Of a stretch of 64,000 bases of DNA, positions 53,609-62,060 are shown one piece after another (within the stretch, counting starts at the first letter, position 1; each line of letters starts with the position of its first letter). The stretch is taken from positions 1-64,000 of the forward strand of contig NZ_JADEVO010000029.1 of the NCBI RefSeq assembly GCF_017114825.1, read 5' to 3'. The translations under genes and the position numbers were made by a program. The notes under the pieces are model-generated. The model searched no databases and was not told the DNA's origin. It saw only the letters and a list, made by a program, of their open reading frames with translations. The DNA is from Pseudomonas gregormendelii. Its GTDB lineage: Bacteria > Pseudomonadota > Gammaproteobacteria > Pseudomonadales > Pseudomonadaceae.

Positions 53609-55732
53609 CTAAAACTCCAGCTGCGCGCTGAAGTACATCACCTGGCGCTGGTCGTACTGGTTGTCGATAAAGGTGGTGGGTTGATGGTCCAGGCGCTGCT
53701 GCAGCACGCCGGCCAGTTCCAGGCTGGCTTTACCCAGCTGAATGCGCTTGGCAATACGTGTGTCGACCCGTTCGAAGCGGTAGCCGTTCAGCGCATCGTC
53801 GCCGTAGTAGAACAGGGCGCTGTTCCAGCCGTGCCCCCAGTCTCTCAGCCAGCCGGCCGAGCCACTGTTGCGCGCGGTCTGCAGTTCATCTTCCGGATTG
53901 CTCGCGTGAGCATCGACGTAGGCATAGGTCAGGCGTAGGCGGTCGGTGCGGTTGATGCTCCAGTCCATTTGCGTTTCGGCCCCGGTAAAGCGGGCCTGGT
54001 TGGCGTTACTGGCAATGTACTGATTGTTGCGCAAAGGTTCGCTGATCATCCCGCTGATTTCGTCGTGGAACACTTTTACGTCCAGCGCCAGCCCCAGCTC
54101 GATGAAGTAGCCGTTGTAGCCGAGCTCCCGGGAGCGCATGTGTTCCTGCTCGAGGTCACCGGGGCCTCGGGTCCTGACGAAATAGCGCGCACTGGATTGT
54201 CCGTATGCGCTGGGGCGCAGGTTGGTTACCCGGTAGCTCCAGTCGACGTTGTTCTCGAACATGTCCGGCGAACGGATCGCTTCGGAGTACACGGCCCGCA
54301 GGCCATGGCGCGGGTTGATCAGGTAGTTGACGGCCAGTCGCGGGGTCAGGGAGCTGCCGATCAACCGTGTGTCTTCGAACATGGCGCCGCCCTGCAGCAA
54401 CCAGTGCTCGGTGGCGCGCCACTCCAGTTGGCCGAACGCGCGCCAGGTAGTGTCATTCAGGGTGCCATTGAAGTAGGTTTCGGAATCTGCCCGGTCGTAA
54501 CGATAGTTCAGGCCGCTGACCAGGCGCAGGCCGTCGGACAGGCTCAGGGTGTCCTGCAATTCCAGGTCGAAGCGTGATTCCCGGGTACTCTGGTCGATAT
54601 CGCCGCACAGGGTCTGGCGGGCGCCGTTGTTCCATTGCCCCAGCACCTGATTGCCCAGCTCCCGTTCCGCAGCCGGGCCCGGCGGCGCACCGGTGGTGGT
54701 GAAGCGTGCAATATTGCGCGCCAGCGCTTCGGTGTAGTTGGGGTTGAGCTGCCACAGCCGGGTCAGTTCCGGGCTGAATGACACTTCGGCATCGCAGGCA
54801 CGCCATGTCTGCTGGCGGTCCCAGTGCTGGGCGGTGCCCTGGATATAAAGGCTGTGATCGGGATCGACGTCGAGGTTCCAGCGCAGTGAGCCTGCGTAGG
54901 TCTTGGCAACTACGTCGGAATTGTTCCCAGCGTCAGTAATCCCCGAGAACACCGGCCTGTAGGTGTAAGGCCGTTGGTTGCTGCCGTCCTTGGCGTTGAG
55001 CTGCCAGTCAATGCTCTGTCGTTCATCGAGTGTCTGGCTCACGGCGAGGTTGATGCGGTTGAGGCGACGGCTGTCGCGGTAGTCGGCGCCGTTGCGGTCA
55101 GAGTCAAAGCCGTCGTCTTGCAGGCCGGACAGCGACAGGCGCAGATCGCCGGAATCCCAGCCCAAGCCCTGGCTGGCGTAGTAATCATTGATGTCACGCT
55201 GACCGCGGATAATTTTCATCCGGGAGCCATGGCTGTCGGCGGGGCGGCGGGTAATGATATTGACCACCGCCATCAAGGCATTTGCGCCGTAGCTGACGGT
55301 GTTCGGACCGCGGAATACCTCGATGCGCTCGATGTCGTCCATGGGCACCGGAATATCGCTCCAGTCCACTGTGGACAAGCCGGCTCGATAAACCGAGCGA
55401 CCATCGAGCAGCACCTGCATGCGCCGTGCTTCGCTGGCGCTGGTGCCGTGATAATTCACCGCTGCCTGGTTGCCGCTGATGTTGCCGACCATCATCCCCG
55501 GCACCAGGCGCAGCAGTTCGCTGATGTCCCGGGCGCCGCTGGCCGTGATCAGTTGGCTGTCGATCACCGTCATGCTGCCCGGTACCGCCGCCGGCGACTG
55601 CTTCAGCCGAGTCGCCGTCAGGACTTGCGGCAAGGGTTCGCCGTCGAGGAACAGGTCGTCTGCCAGCAATGGCGAGCTGAAAACCAGCGCCAGAACCAGC
55701 GGCGAGCGCGATGACGTGGAACCAAATGACAC
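53609..55732 (-). CDS. TonB-dependent outer membrane receptor
   Basis: The 707-aa product has a signal peptide (cleavage after LLA at residue ~24), a plug domain (about 35-150; ARDISELLRLVPGMMVG, RRMQVLLDGRSVYR, IERIEVFRGPNTVSYGANALMAVVNIITR) and a 22-strand barrel ending in the outer-membrane signal MYFSAQLEF. Start GTG 55732 is chosen because AGGGA lies about 8 nt upstream and the signal peptide follows directly; the open frame continues to 56434 only as a shadow of gpsA. The ligand is not evident; the plug resembles vitamin or metal-chelate receptors. It heads the three-gene unit with the binding protein and hybrid kinase. Confidence 0.82.
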   Translation of the reverse strand: MSFGSTSSRSPLVLALVFSSPLLADDLFLDGEPLPQVLTATRLKQSPAAVPGSMTVIDSQLITASGARDISELLRLVPGMMVGNISGNQAAVNYHGTSASEARRMQVLLDGRSVYRAGLSTVDWSDIPVPMDDIERIEVFRGPNTVSYGANALMAVVNIITRRPADSHGSRMKIIRGQRDINDYYASQGLGWDSGDLRLSLSGLQDDGFDSDRNGADYRDSRRLNRINLAVSQTLDERQSIDWQLNAKDGSNQRPYTYRPVFSGITDAGNNSDVVAKTYAGSLRWNLDVDPDHSLYIQGTAQHWDRQQTWRACDAEVSFSPELTRLWQLNPNYTEALARNIARFTTTGAPPGPAAERELGNQVLGQWNNGARQTLCGDIDQSTRESRFDLELQDTLSLSDGLRLVSGLNYRYDRADSETYFNGTLNDTTWRAFGQLEWRATEHWLLQGGAMFEDTRLIGSSLTPRLAVNYLINPRHGLRAVYSEAIRSPDMFENNVDWSYRVTNLRPSAYGQSSARYFVRTRGPGDLEQEHMRSRELGYNGYFIELGLALDVKVFHDEISGMISEPLRNNQYIASNANQARFTGAETQMDWSINRTDRLRLTYAYVDAHASNPEDELQTARNSGSAGWLRDWGHGWNSALFYYGDDALNGYRFERVDTRIAKRIQLGKASLELAGVLQQRLDHQPTTFIDNQYDQRQVMYFSAQLEF

Positions 55733-55927
55733 AACACATCCCTGATCGTGGTGAATGGGCGCGCATGTTAACCGAGCCGGTCGACTTTTCCATGGAGGAT
55801 GCCGGCATTTCCGAGGATTTGTTGCGCGTGTCCCGGTTCGCGAGGCTAATTGACGTGAGGGCTGGCCGCGACCGGGACGCTCCGTATAATGCCGGCATCG
55901 CCATTGGTATGGATTAACGGATTGCAT

Positions 55928-56953
55928 ATGACTGAACAGCGCCCAATCGCGGTCCTGGGAGGCGGAAGTTTTGGTACCGCCGTGGCCAATCTCCTGGCTG
56001 AAAACGGGCATCAGGTCCGACAGTGGATGCGAGATCCGGAGCAGGCCGAGGCCATCCGGGTCAATCGTGAGAACCCGCGTTACCTCAAGGGCATCAAGAT
56101 TTTGCCAGCGGTGGAGCCGGTCACCGACCTGCAGGCCACGCTGGACGCCTGCGACCTGTGTTTCGTCGCGCTGCCCTCCAGCGCGTTGCGCGCGGTGCTG
56201 ATGCCGCATGCCGAACGTTTGAGCGGCAAGTTGCTGGTGAGCCTGACCAAAGGCATCGAAGCCCACACCTTCAAGTTGATGAGCCAGATCCTTGAGGAAA
56301 TCGCCCCGCAGGCCCGCATTGGCGTGATCTCCGGGCCGAACCTCGCCCGGGAGATTGCCGAGCATGCGCTGACCGCCACAGTGGTGGCCAGTGAAGACGA
56401 AGAGCTGTGCCAGCGCGTGCAGGCGGCGTTGCATGGCCGCACGTTCCGCGTTTATGCCAGTGCCGACCGCTACGGCGTGGAATTGGGCGGGGCGTTGAAA
56501 AACGTCTACGCGATCATCGCTGGCATGGCGGTCGCGCTGGGCATGGGTGAAAACACCAAGAGCATGCTCATCACCCGGGCACTGGCGGAAATGACCCGCT
56601 TTGCAGTGAACCAGGGTGCCAACCCGATGACGTTCCTGGGGTTGGCCGGCGTTGGCGACTTGATTGTTACCTGTTCATCGCCCAAAAGCCGAAATTACCA
56701 GGTGGGTTTTGCCCTTGGCCAGGGCTTGAGCCTGGAAGACGCGGTGACGCGCCTGGGCGAGGTCGCCGAAGGCGTTAACACGCTCAAGGTGCTCAAGGTC
56801 AAGTCTCAGGAAGTGGGCGTATATATGCCGCTGGTCGCCGGACTGCACGCGATATTGTTTGAAGGGCGCACGCTTGAGCAGGTGATCGGGCTGTTGATGC
56901 GCGGCGAACCGAAAACCGACGTCGACTTCATTTCTACCAGTGGTTTCAACTGA
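55928..56953 (+). CDS. gpsA: Glycerol-3-phosphate dehydrogenase [NAD(P)+] GpsA
   Basis: A 341-aa enzyme that reduces dihydroxyacetone phosphate to sn-glycerol-3-phosphate for phospholipids. NAD site VLGGGSFGTAVANLLAENGH, SLTKGIEAHT, SGPNLAREIA, and the catalytic Lys in LGGALKNVYAIIAGMA followed by GLAGVGDLIVTC. The length fits the family. ATG 55928 lies about 200 bp from the divergent TonB receptor gene. It is the first of gpsA, a DUF4389 gene and sixA. Confidence 0.94.
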   Translation: MTEQRPIAVLGGGSFGTAVANLLAENGHQVRQWMRDPEQAEAIRVNRENPRYLKGIKILPAVEPVTDLQATLDACDLCFVALPSSALRAVLMPHAERLSGKLLVSLTKGIEAHTFKLMSQILEEIAPQARIGVISGPNLAREIAEHALTATVVASEDEELCQRVQAALHGRTFRVYASADRYGVELGGALKNVYAIIAGMAVALGMGENTKSMLITRALAEMTRFAVNQGANPMTFLGLAGVGDLIVTCSSPKSRNYQVGFALGQGLSLEDAVTRLGEVAEGVNTLKVLKVKSQEVGVYMPLVAGLHAILFEGRTLEQVIGLLMRGEPKTDVDFISTSGFN

Positions 56954-56996
56954 ATTTATCTGCGCACGTCCAATCTATTGAATCAGGGAGCGAGAA

Positions 56997-57344
56997 ATGA
57001 ACGAACCAAAAGAAGAAGCCAAGTACGAGTCCATTCTGCTACGCGTGCTGTGGATGATCGTTTACGTGCTGGTCTGGCAAGTCGCGCAATTCATCCTTGG
57101 CGCAGTGGTGCTGGTTCAGTTGATCTATCGTTTGATCTACGGTGCCCCGAGCGCCAGCCTGATGAACTTCGGCGATAGCCTGAGCCAGTTCCTGGCGCAG
57201 ATCGGTCGTTTCGGCAGCTTCCACAGTGACCAGAAGCCCTGGCCTTTCGCCGACTGGCCGACGCCGCGCGCACCTGAGGGTGAAGCGCCGCACGCAGTGC
57301 CGCCAGCACCGCATCCGGCCCGAGATGAGGAACCGAAACTATGA
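56997..57344 (+). CDS. DUF4389 membrane protein
   Basis: A 115-aa protein with one or two hydrophobic segments (about 14-48; LLRVLWMIVYVLVWQVAQFILGAVVLVQLIYRLI) and a Pro/Ala-rich polar tail. The short sequence and place between gpsA and sixA fit the DUF4389 family of pseudomonads, with no known role. GGGAGCG precedes ATG 56997. Its stop overlaps the sixA start (ATGA). Confidence 0.78.
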   Translation: MNEPKEEAKYESILLRVLWMIVYVLVWQVAQFILGAVVLVQLIYRLIYGAPSASLMNFGDSLSQFLAQIGRFGSFHSDQKPWPFADWPTPRAPEGEAPHAVPPAPHPARDEEPKL

Positions 57345-57793
57345 AACTGTGGGTATTGCGCCATGGCGAGGCTGAGCCGCACGGCACACGTCCTGATTCC
57401 GAGCGGGAATTGACGGCGAGTGGCCGCGCCGAAGTGTTGCGCAGCGCTGCTTTGTTAATCAGCGAGCCGTTGACGGCGATCTACGCCAGTCCTTTCAAGC
57501 GTGCGCAGCAGACGGCAGAACTGGTGCGTGAAGCCCTGGGTTTCAAGCCGGATATTCGCACGGTCGATTGGCTCACTCCCGATTCCCGCCCACAAGCCGT
57601 GGCGGAGCAGCTGGTATCTGTCGATTATGCGCTGCTGGTGAGTCATAACCCGCTGGTGGGCAATCTGCTCGGGTATCTTCAGCATGGTCATGTGCAGGAT
57701 CCGGAGCGAGTGTCTACGGCCGGACTGGCTGAGCTGGAGGGCGATTTACCGCTCGCGGGGGCGATGAAGCTCAACAGTATCAAGCATCCTTGA
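57341..57793 (+). CDS. sixA: Phosphohistidine phosphatase SixA
   Basis: A 150-aa histidine phosphatase with the RHG catalytic motif at the N-terminus (LRHGEAEP), YASPFKRAQQTA and SHNPLVG with the second histidine. SixA removes phosphate from histidines of phosphotransfer domains (ArcB and nitrogen PTS in E. coli). It overlaps the DUF4389 gene by 4 bp. Confidence 0.9.
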   Translation: MKLWVLRHGEAEPHGTRPDSERELTASGRAEVLRSAALLISEPLTAIYASPFKRAQQTAELVREALGFKPDIRTVDWLTPDSRPQAVAEQLVSVDYALLVSHNPLVGNLLGYLQHGHVQDPERVSTAGLAELEGDLPLAGAMKLNSIKHP

Positions 57794-57809
57794 TTCTGTA
57801 GCGATCGCC

Positions 57810-57890
57810 GTGGGAGCAAGGCTTGCCCGCGATGAATGCACTGACGCACAACTGGCCACCGAGGCGACCCCATCGCGGGCAAGCCTCGTT
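57810..57890. repeat. Inverted REP pair (family B, GCCCGC variant)
   Basis: GTGGGAGCAAGGCTTGCCCGCGATG (57810-57834) faces CATCGCGGGCAAGCCTCGTT (57871-57890) between sixA and the ligase operon. Confidence 0.85.
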
Positions 57891-57909
57891 CATAAAGCAA
57901 TAAAATAAC

Positions 57910-57931
57910 CAACCAAGCAATCGCTTGGTTG
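57910..57931. promoter_or_regulatory. Perfect 9-bp dyad, TetR-type operator candidate
   Basis: CAACCAAGC-N4-GCTTGGTTG lies 38 bp before the acyl-CoA ligase start. The form (CCAAGC...GCTTGG) is common for TetR-family repressors of fatty-acyl-CoA genes. No TetR gene lies in the window, so the regulator would act from elsewhere. Confidence 0.65.
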
Positions 57932-57969
57932 ACTACGCTAGCTCCAGACCAATAAAAGGAGCGAGTCGC

Positions 57970-59637
57970 ATGTCTGGCGCTTTTCGATTGCCTCTGGATG
58001 TCTTCTACGAGCGTGAAGCCCGCCATCCCCGCCAGCGCTATCTGGTGCAACCCACGGGCGGCGGACGGGTTGAAACGCTGACCTGGGCCGACGTCGGCCA
58101 TCAGGCACGCTGCGCTGCCCACTGGCTGCGAGCTCGGGAATTGCCCCAAGGCAGCCACATCGCCCTGATCTCGAAAAACTGTGCGCACTGGATCATTGCC
58201 GACCTGGCGATCTGGATGGCCGGCCATGTGTCTGTTCCGCTCTACCCCAATCTGACTGCCGAATCGGTGAGCCAGGTGCTCGAGCATTCCGAAGCGGCGC
58301 TGGCGTTCATTGGCAAGCTCGACGACTGGCCAGGCATGTCCCGGGGCGTTGCCGCCCATCTGCCGACCATCAGCCTGCCACTGCACCCTGCGGGTACTTT
58401 CAATTTCAGCTGGGCCGACCTGCAGGCCAGTTCTCCCATACAGGACGATCCCAAACCTGCCGCAGACGAACTGGCGACCATCATCTACACCTCCGGCACC
58501 ACCGGCATGCCCAAAGGCGTGATGCACAGCTTCGCCAATCTGGGTTTCGCCACGAGCCGGGGCACGCAGTTGTTCGGCCTCAACGAGTCTGACCGCTTGC
58601 TGTCCTACCTGCCGCTGTGTCACGTGGCCGAGCGGATGTTCGTCGAACTGGCGTCGATCTACACCGGGCAAACGGTGTTCTTTGCCGAGAGCCTGGACAC
58701 CTTCCTGACCGACCTGCAACGCGCCCGGCCCACGGCCTTGTTTGGGGTGCCCAGGATCTGGACCAAATTCCAGATGGGCGTCTACAGCAAGATCCCGGCA
58801 AAGCGCCTGGATTTCCTGCTTGGTTTGCCAATCATTGGCAAACGCGTGGGGCACAGAGTGCTCGCCGGGCTTGGCCTGGATGCGTTGCGTGTCGCGTTAT
58901 CCGGCGCAGCTCCGGTGCCGCAGACGTTGCTGCTGTGGTACCGCAAGCTTGGGCTGGATGTGCTGGAGGTCTACGGCATGACCGAAAGCTGTGGTTACTC
59001 GCATATCTGCCTGCCCGGCCAGCAGAAACCCGGCTGGATCGGCAAACCCTGCCCCGATGTCGAGGTACGTATCGAACCCTCCGGAGAAGTACTGGTACGC
59101 AGCGGCGCGACCATGCTCGGTTACTTCAAGGAACCGGAGAAAACCGCCGACACCCTCACCGCCGACGGCTTTCTGCGTACCGGGGACAAAGGTGAGGAAG
59201 ACGCCGAGGGCAACCTGCGCCTGACCGGACGCCTGAAGGAAATCTTCAAGACCAGCAAAGGCAAATACGTGGCCCCGGCGCCCATCGAAAATCGCCTGGC
59301 GGTGCACTCGCGCATCGAGCAGGTGTGCGTGGTGGGCGATGGCTTGAGCGCGCCGCTGGGCTTGTGCGTGCTGTCCGCCGTCGGCCAGCAGGACGCTGGG
59401 GGCACTGGTCGCGCGGGCCTGCATGCGAGCCTGGAAAAACTCCTGGAGGAGGTCAATGGCGCCCTGGATAAACATGAACGCTTGCGCCGCCTGGTGGTGG
59501 TCAGGGACAGCTGGGCGGTGGAGAACGGGTTCCTCACGCCGACCCTGAAGATCAAGCGCAATGTGATCGAAGCGGCTTACGGTGGCCGGTTCGAGGAATG
59601 GAGCGAGCGCAACGATACCGTGCTGTGGCAGGATTGA
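57970..59637 (+). CDS. AMP-dependent acyl-CoA synthetase/ligase
   Basis: The 555-aa enzyme has the ANL-superfamily motifs: P-loop YTSGTTGMPKGV, VYGMTESCGYSH (A5), TGDKGEEDAEGNLRLTGRLKEIFKTSKGKYVAP (A7-A8) and a C-terminal Lys in TPTLKIKRN. It most resembles long-chain fatty acyl-CoA synthetases of the AMP-forming type. ATG 57970 with AAAGGAG at 8 nt is chosen over the ATG at 57925, which would overlap the operator. The following thioesterase gene suggests a local fatty acid activation and release pair. Confidence 0.85.
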   Translation: MSGAFRLPLDVFYEREARHPRQRYLVQPTGGGRVETLTWADVGHQARCAAHWLRARELPQGSHIALISKNCAHWIIADLAIWMAGHVSVPLYPNLTAESVSQVLEHSEAALAFIGKLDDWPGMSRGVAAHLPTISLPLHPAGTFNFSWADLQASSPIQDDPKPAADELATIIYTSGTTGMPKGVMHSFANLGFATSRGTQLFGLNESDRLLSYLPLCHVAERMFVELASIYTGQTVFFAESLDTFLTDLQRARPTALFGVPRIWTKFQMGVYSKIPAKRLDFLLGLPIIGKRVGHRVLAGLGLDALRVALSGAAPVPQTLLLWYRKLGLDVLEVYGMTESCGYSHICLPGQQKPGWIGKPCPDVEVRIEPSGEVLVRSGATMLGYFKEPEKTADTLTADGFLRTGDKGEEDAEGNLRLTGRLKEIFKTSKGKYVAPAPIENRLAVHSRIEQVCVVGDGLSAPLGLCVLSAVGQQDAGGTGRAGLHASLEKLLEEVNGALDKHERLRRLVVVRDSWAVENGFLTPTLKIKRNVIEAAYGGRFEEWSERNDTVLWQD

Positions 59638-59669
59638 TTGACGAACAAAACCAACAAAGGATGTCAGCG

Positions 59670-60113
59670 ATGAGCCTGTGGCGCACCACCCCGAACATTG
59701 AGCAGTTGAACGCTATCCAGAAAAACACCATTGGCGAGGTGCTGGATATTCGCTTCGAAGCGTTCGACGACGAGTCCCTGACCGCGAGCATGGTCATCGA
59801 CCATCGCACTCACCAGCCCTATGGCCTGCTGCATGGCGGCGCCTCGGTGGTGCTGGCCGAGTCCGTGGGGTCGATGGCCAGTTACCTGTGCATCGACGCC
59901 AGCAAGTTCTACTGCGTTGGCCTGGAGATCAATGCCAACCACCTGCGTGGCCTGCGCAGTGGCCGGGTGACGGCAGTGGCCAGGGCGATTCACATCGGCC
60001 GTACCACCCACGTCTGGGATATCCGCCTGACCAGTGACGAGGGCAAGGCCAGTTGCGTGTCGCGCCTGACCATGGCTGTGGTGCCGCTGGGCGAGAATCC
60101 TCCGGCGCGCTAA
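59670..60113 (+). CDS. PaaI-type hot-dog thioesterase
   Basis: A 147-aa hot-dog fold protein with the PaaI thioesterase signature YGLLHGGASVVLAESVGSMAS (catalytic Asp or Glu and Gly-His region) and SGRVTAVARAIHIGRTTHVWDI. Members hydrolyse acyl-CoA esters such as 1,4-dihydroxynaphthoyl-CoA, phenylacetyl-CoA or long-chain acyl-CoA. AAAGG lies 9 nt before ATG 59670 (ATG 59661 overlaps it), fixing the start. It lies 32 bp after the ligase gene. Confidence 0.85.
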   Translation: MSLWRTTPNIEQLNAIQKNTIGEVLDIRFEAFDDESLTASMVIDHRTHQPYGLLHGGASVVLAESVGSMASYLCIDASKFYCVGLEINANHLRGLRSGRVTAVARAIHIGRTTHVWDIRLTSDEGKASCVSRLTMAVVPLGENPPAR

Positions 60114-60123
60114 GGTTTTAAAG

Positions 60124-60170
60124 TCAAAAGATCGTCCGAACGCGGCCCGAGCCTTCGGACGATCTTTTGA
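60124..60170. terminator. Perfect 17-bp inverted repeat after the thioesterase gene
   Basis: TCAAAAGATCGTCCGAA (60124-60140) is exactly complementary to TTCGGACGATCTTTTGA (60154-60170). It resembles the GATCTTTTGAT end of family A REPs but has a different stem, so it may be a terminator or a decayed REP. Confidence 0.65.
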
Positions 60171-60274
60171 TCTCTGCGATATCTCCTACCACCATTCCTG
60201 ACCGTTATGGTCATTGCCGTAACCCACCGTCTTACGGACAATCACCCCATGTTCTCGCTCATGGATTTGCCGGT

Positions 60275-61081
60275 ATGCCGCAACAGATATTCTTCGCACA
60301 CGCCAACGGTTTCCCCTCCGGAACCTATGGCAAATTGTTTGCGGCGCTGGCACCTGAGTTTCAGGTCACGCATCTGGAACAGCACGCCCACGATCCGCGC
60401 TTTCCGGCGGACGACAATTGGTACAACCTCGTGGATGAGCTGATCCATCACCTGCAACAGCAACCGGAGCCGGTGTGGGGCGTCGGCCATTCCTTCGGCG
60501 GCGTGCTGCACCTGCATGCCGCGTTGCGCTGCCCGGAGCTCTACCGCGGGGTGGTGATGCTCGATTCGCCGGTATTGACTCGTGCCGATCAATGGGTGAT
60601 TCGCGCCGCCAAGCGCTTTGGCTTCATCGATCGCCTGACGCCGGCCGGCCGCACCCTGGGCCGGCGCGAAGAATTCCGCGACATGGACAGCGCCCGCCGC
60701 TATTTTGCTGGCAAAAGCCTGTTTCGCAGCTTTGATCCGGAGTGCCTGGATGCCTACCTGCTTCACGGATTGCATCAGGTTGGCGACACCTTGCGATTGC
60801 GCTTCGATCCTGCCACGGAAATCAGTATCTATCGGGGCGTGCCCCATACCAGTCCTGGCCGGGCGCGGCAGTTGAAAGTGCCGCTGGCGGTGGTTCGCGG
60901 GCACAAGAGCCGGGTGGTCATGCGCCATCACGCCAGCGCCGTGGGACGCATGCCGCTGGGTGAGTCCCTGACCATGCCCGGCGGCCACATGTTTCCACTC
61001 GAGCGCCCCCAGGATACCGCCACGCTGCTGAAGAACCTGTTCAGCCGCTGGCAAGCTCGTCCCAAGCAGGATTGCGCATGA
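60275..61081 (+). CDS. Alpha/beta hydrolase
   Basis: The 268-aa product has the alpha/beta hydrolase fold with the oxyanion segment FAHANGFPSGTYGKLFAAL, nucleophile GHSFGG (Ser near residue 74) and a late PGGHMFPLERP with the catalytic His. It has no signal peptide. ATG 60275 is taken, as the stretch upstream to 60167 lacks a ribosome site and overlaps the inverted repeat. The stop overlaps the next hydrolase gene, so the two are expressed together. The substrate is unknown. Confidence 0.8.
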   Translation: MPQQIFFAHANGFPSGTYGKLFAALAPEFQVTHLEQHAHDPRFPADDNWYNLVDELIHHLQQQPEPVWGVGHSFGGVLHLHAALRCPELYRGVVMLDSPVLTRADQWVIRAAKRFGFIDRLTPAGRTLGRREEFRDMDSARRYFAGKSLFRSFDPECLDAYLLHGLHQVGDTLRLRFDPATEISIYRGVPHTSPGRARQLKVPLAVVRGHKSRVVMRHHASAVGRMPLGESLTMPGGHMFPLERPQDTATLLKNLFSRWQARPKQDCA

Positions 61082-61932
61082 GCCATGCCGTTGAAGAAAT
61101 TCGCCTGAACCTGCCGCACATCGAATTGGCGGCACACTTGTTCGGGCCTGAGGACGGGCTGCCCGTGATCGCCTTGCACGGCTGGCTGGACAACGCCAAC
61201 AGCTTTGCCCGGCTGGCGCCCAGGCTCCATGGCCTGCGTATCATTGCCCTGGACATGGCCGGGCACGGTCATTCCGGACACCGGCCTGCCGGTGCCGGCT
61301 ACGCGATGTGGGACTATGCCCACGATGTACTGCAAGTGGCCGAGCAACTGGGTTTGCAACGCTTTGCGCTGCTGGGCCATTCGATGGGGGCGATTGCTTC
61401 ATTGATCATCGCCGGTTCACTGCCGGAGCGCGTCACGCACCTGGCGCTGATCGACGGCATCATTCCTCCTACGGAGGATGCGGAAAATGCCGCGCAGCGG
61501 ATGGGCATGGCCTTGCAGGCGCAACTGGACCTGCGGGAGAAGCGCAAGCCGGTGTATGCCACGCTCGACCGGGCCATCGAAGCGCGGATGAAAGGCCTGG
61601 TAGCGGTAAGTCGCGAAGCCGCCGAGTTGCTGGCTCAGCGCGGGCTGATGCCGGTGCCGGGCGGTTATACCTGGCGCACCGACAACCGCCTGACGCTGCC
61701 TTCGCCCCTGCGCCTGACCACGGAACAGGCGATGACCTTTGTGCAGCGGGTCAGTTGCCGAGCCAAACTGGTGGTCGCCGCCGATGGCATGCTCGCCAGA
61801 CACGAGGCGTTGCTGGAGCGTCTACCCTTCAGCCGGGAACAACTGCCAGGTGGCCATCATTTGCACCTGAATGATGAGGCTGGCGCGGATCTTGTCGCAG
61901 ACTGTTTCAATCGGTTCTTCACCGTTCCTTGA
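61078..61932 (+). CDS. Alpha/beta hydrolase
   Basis: A 284-aa protein with HGWLDNANSFARLAPRL (oxyanion loop), DMAGHGHSGHRP, nucleophile elbow LLGHSMGAIASL and GGHHLHLNDEAG carrying the His. It is related to serine hydrolases of the epoxide hydrolase/lipase-like class. It starts in an ATGA overlap with the preceding hydrolase. As a pair they may act on related esters, but no substrate is visible. Confidence 0.82.
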   Translation: MSHAVEEIRLNLPHIELAAHLFGPEDGLPVIALHGWLDNANSFARLAPRLHGLRIIALDMAGHGHSGHRPAGAGYAMWDYAHDVLQVAEQLGLQRFALLGHSMGAIASLIIAGSLPERVTHLALIDGIIPPTEDAENAAQRMGMALQAQLDLREKRKPVYATLDRAIEARMKGLVAVSREAAELLAQRGLMPVPGGYTWRTDNRLTLPSPLRLTTEQAMTFVQRVSCRAKLVVAADGMLARHEALLERLPFSREQLPGGHHLHLNDEAGADLVADCFNRFFTVP

Positions 61933-61982
61933 CTTGCGCCTGGCAACTGTCGAGGCTGGGCGGCTTGAAATGGGAGACAACC

Positions 61983-62060
61983 ATGAAAGATCTCTACACC
62001 GCAGCGACCCCGAATGACCAACAGGTCGTCCCGCGTGCCCAGGGCATGCCGATCCGATGA
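61983..62060 (+). CDS. 25-residue ORF coupled to the DUF4892 gene
   Basis: ATG 61983 is preceded by GGGAGA at about 6 nt and reads 25 codons (MKDLYTAATPNDQQVVPRAQ...) to a TGA at 62058-62060, which overlaps the ATG of the DUF4892 gene (ATGA). It is either a translated leader that couples expression or the remnant of a longer gene. The peptide has no domain I can name. Confidence 0.45.
   Translation: MKDLYTAATPNDQQVVPRAQGMPIR

Noticed and set aside
55733..56434. N-terminal extension of the TonB receptor frame
   Set aside because: It runs antisense through gpsA and lacks any domain; the signal peptide begins at 55732.
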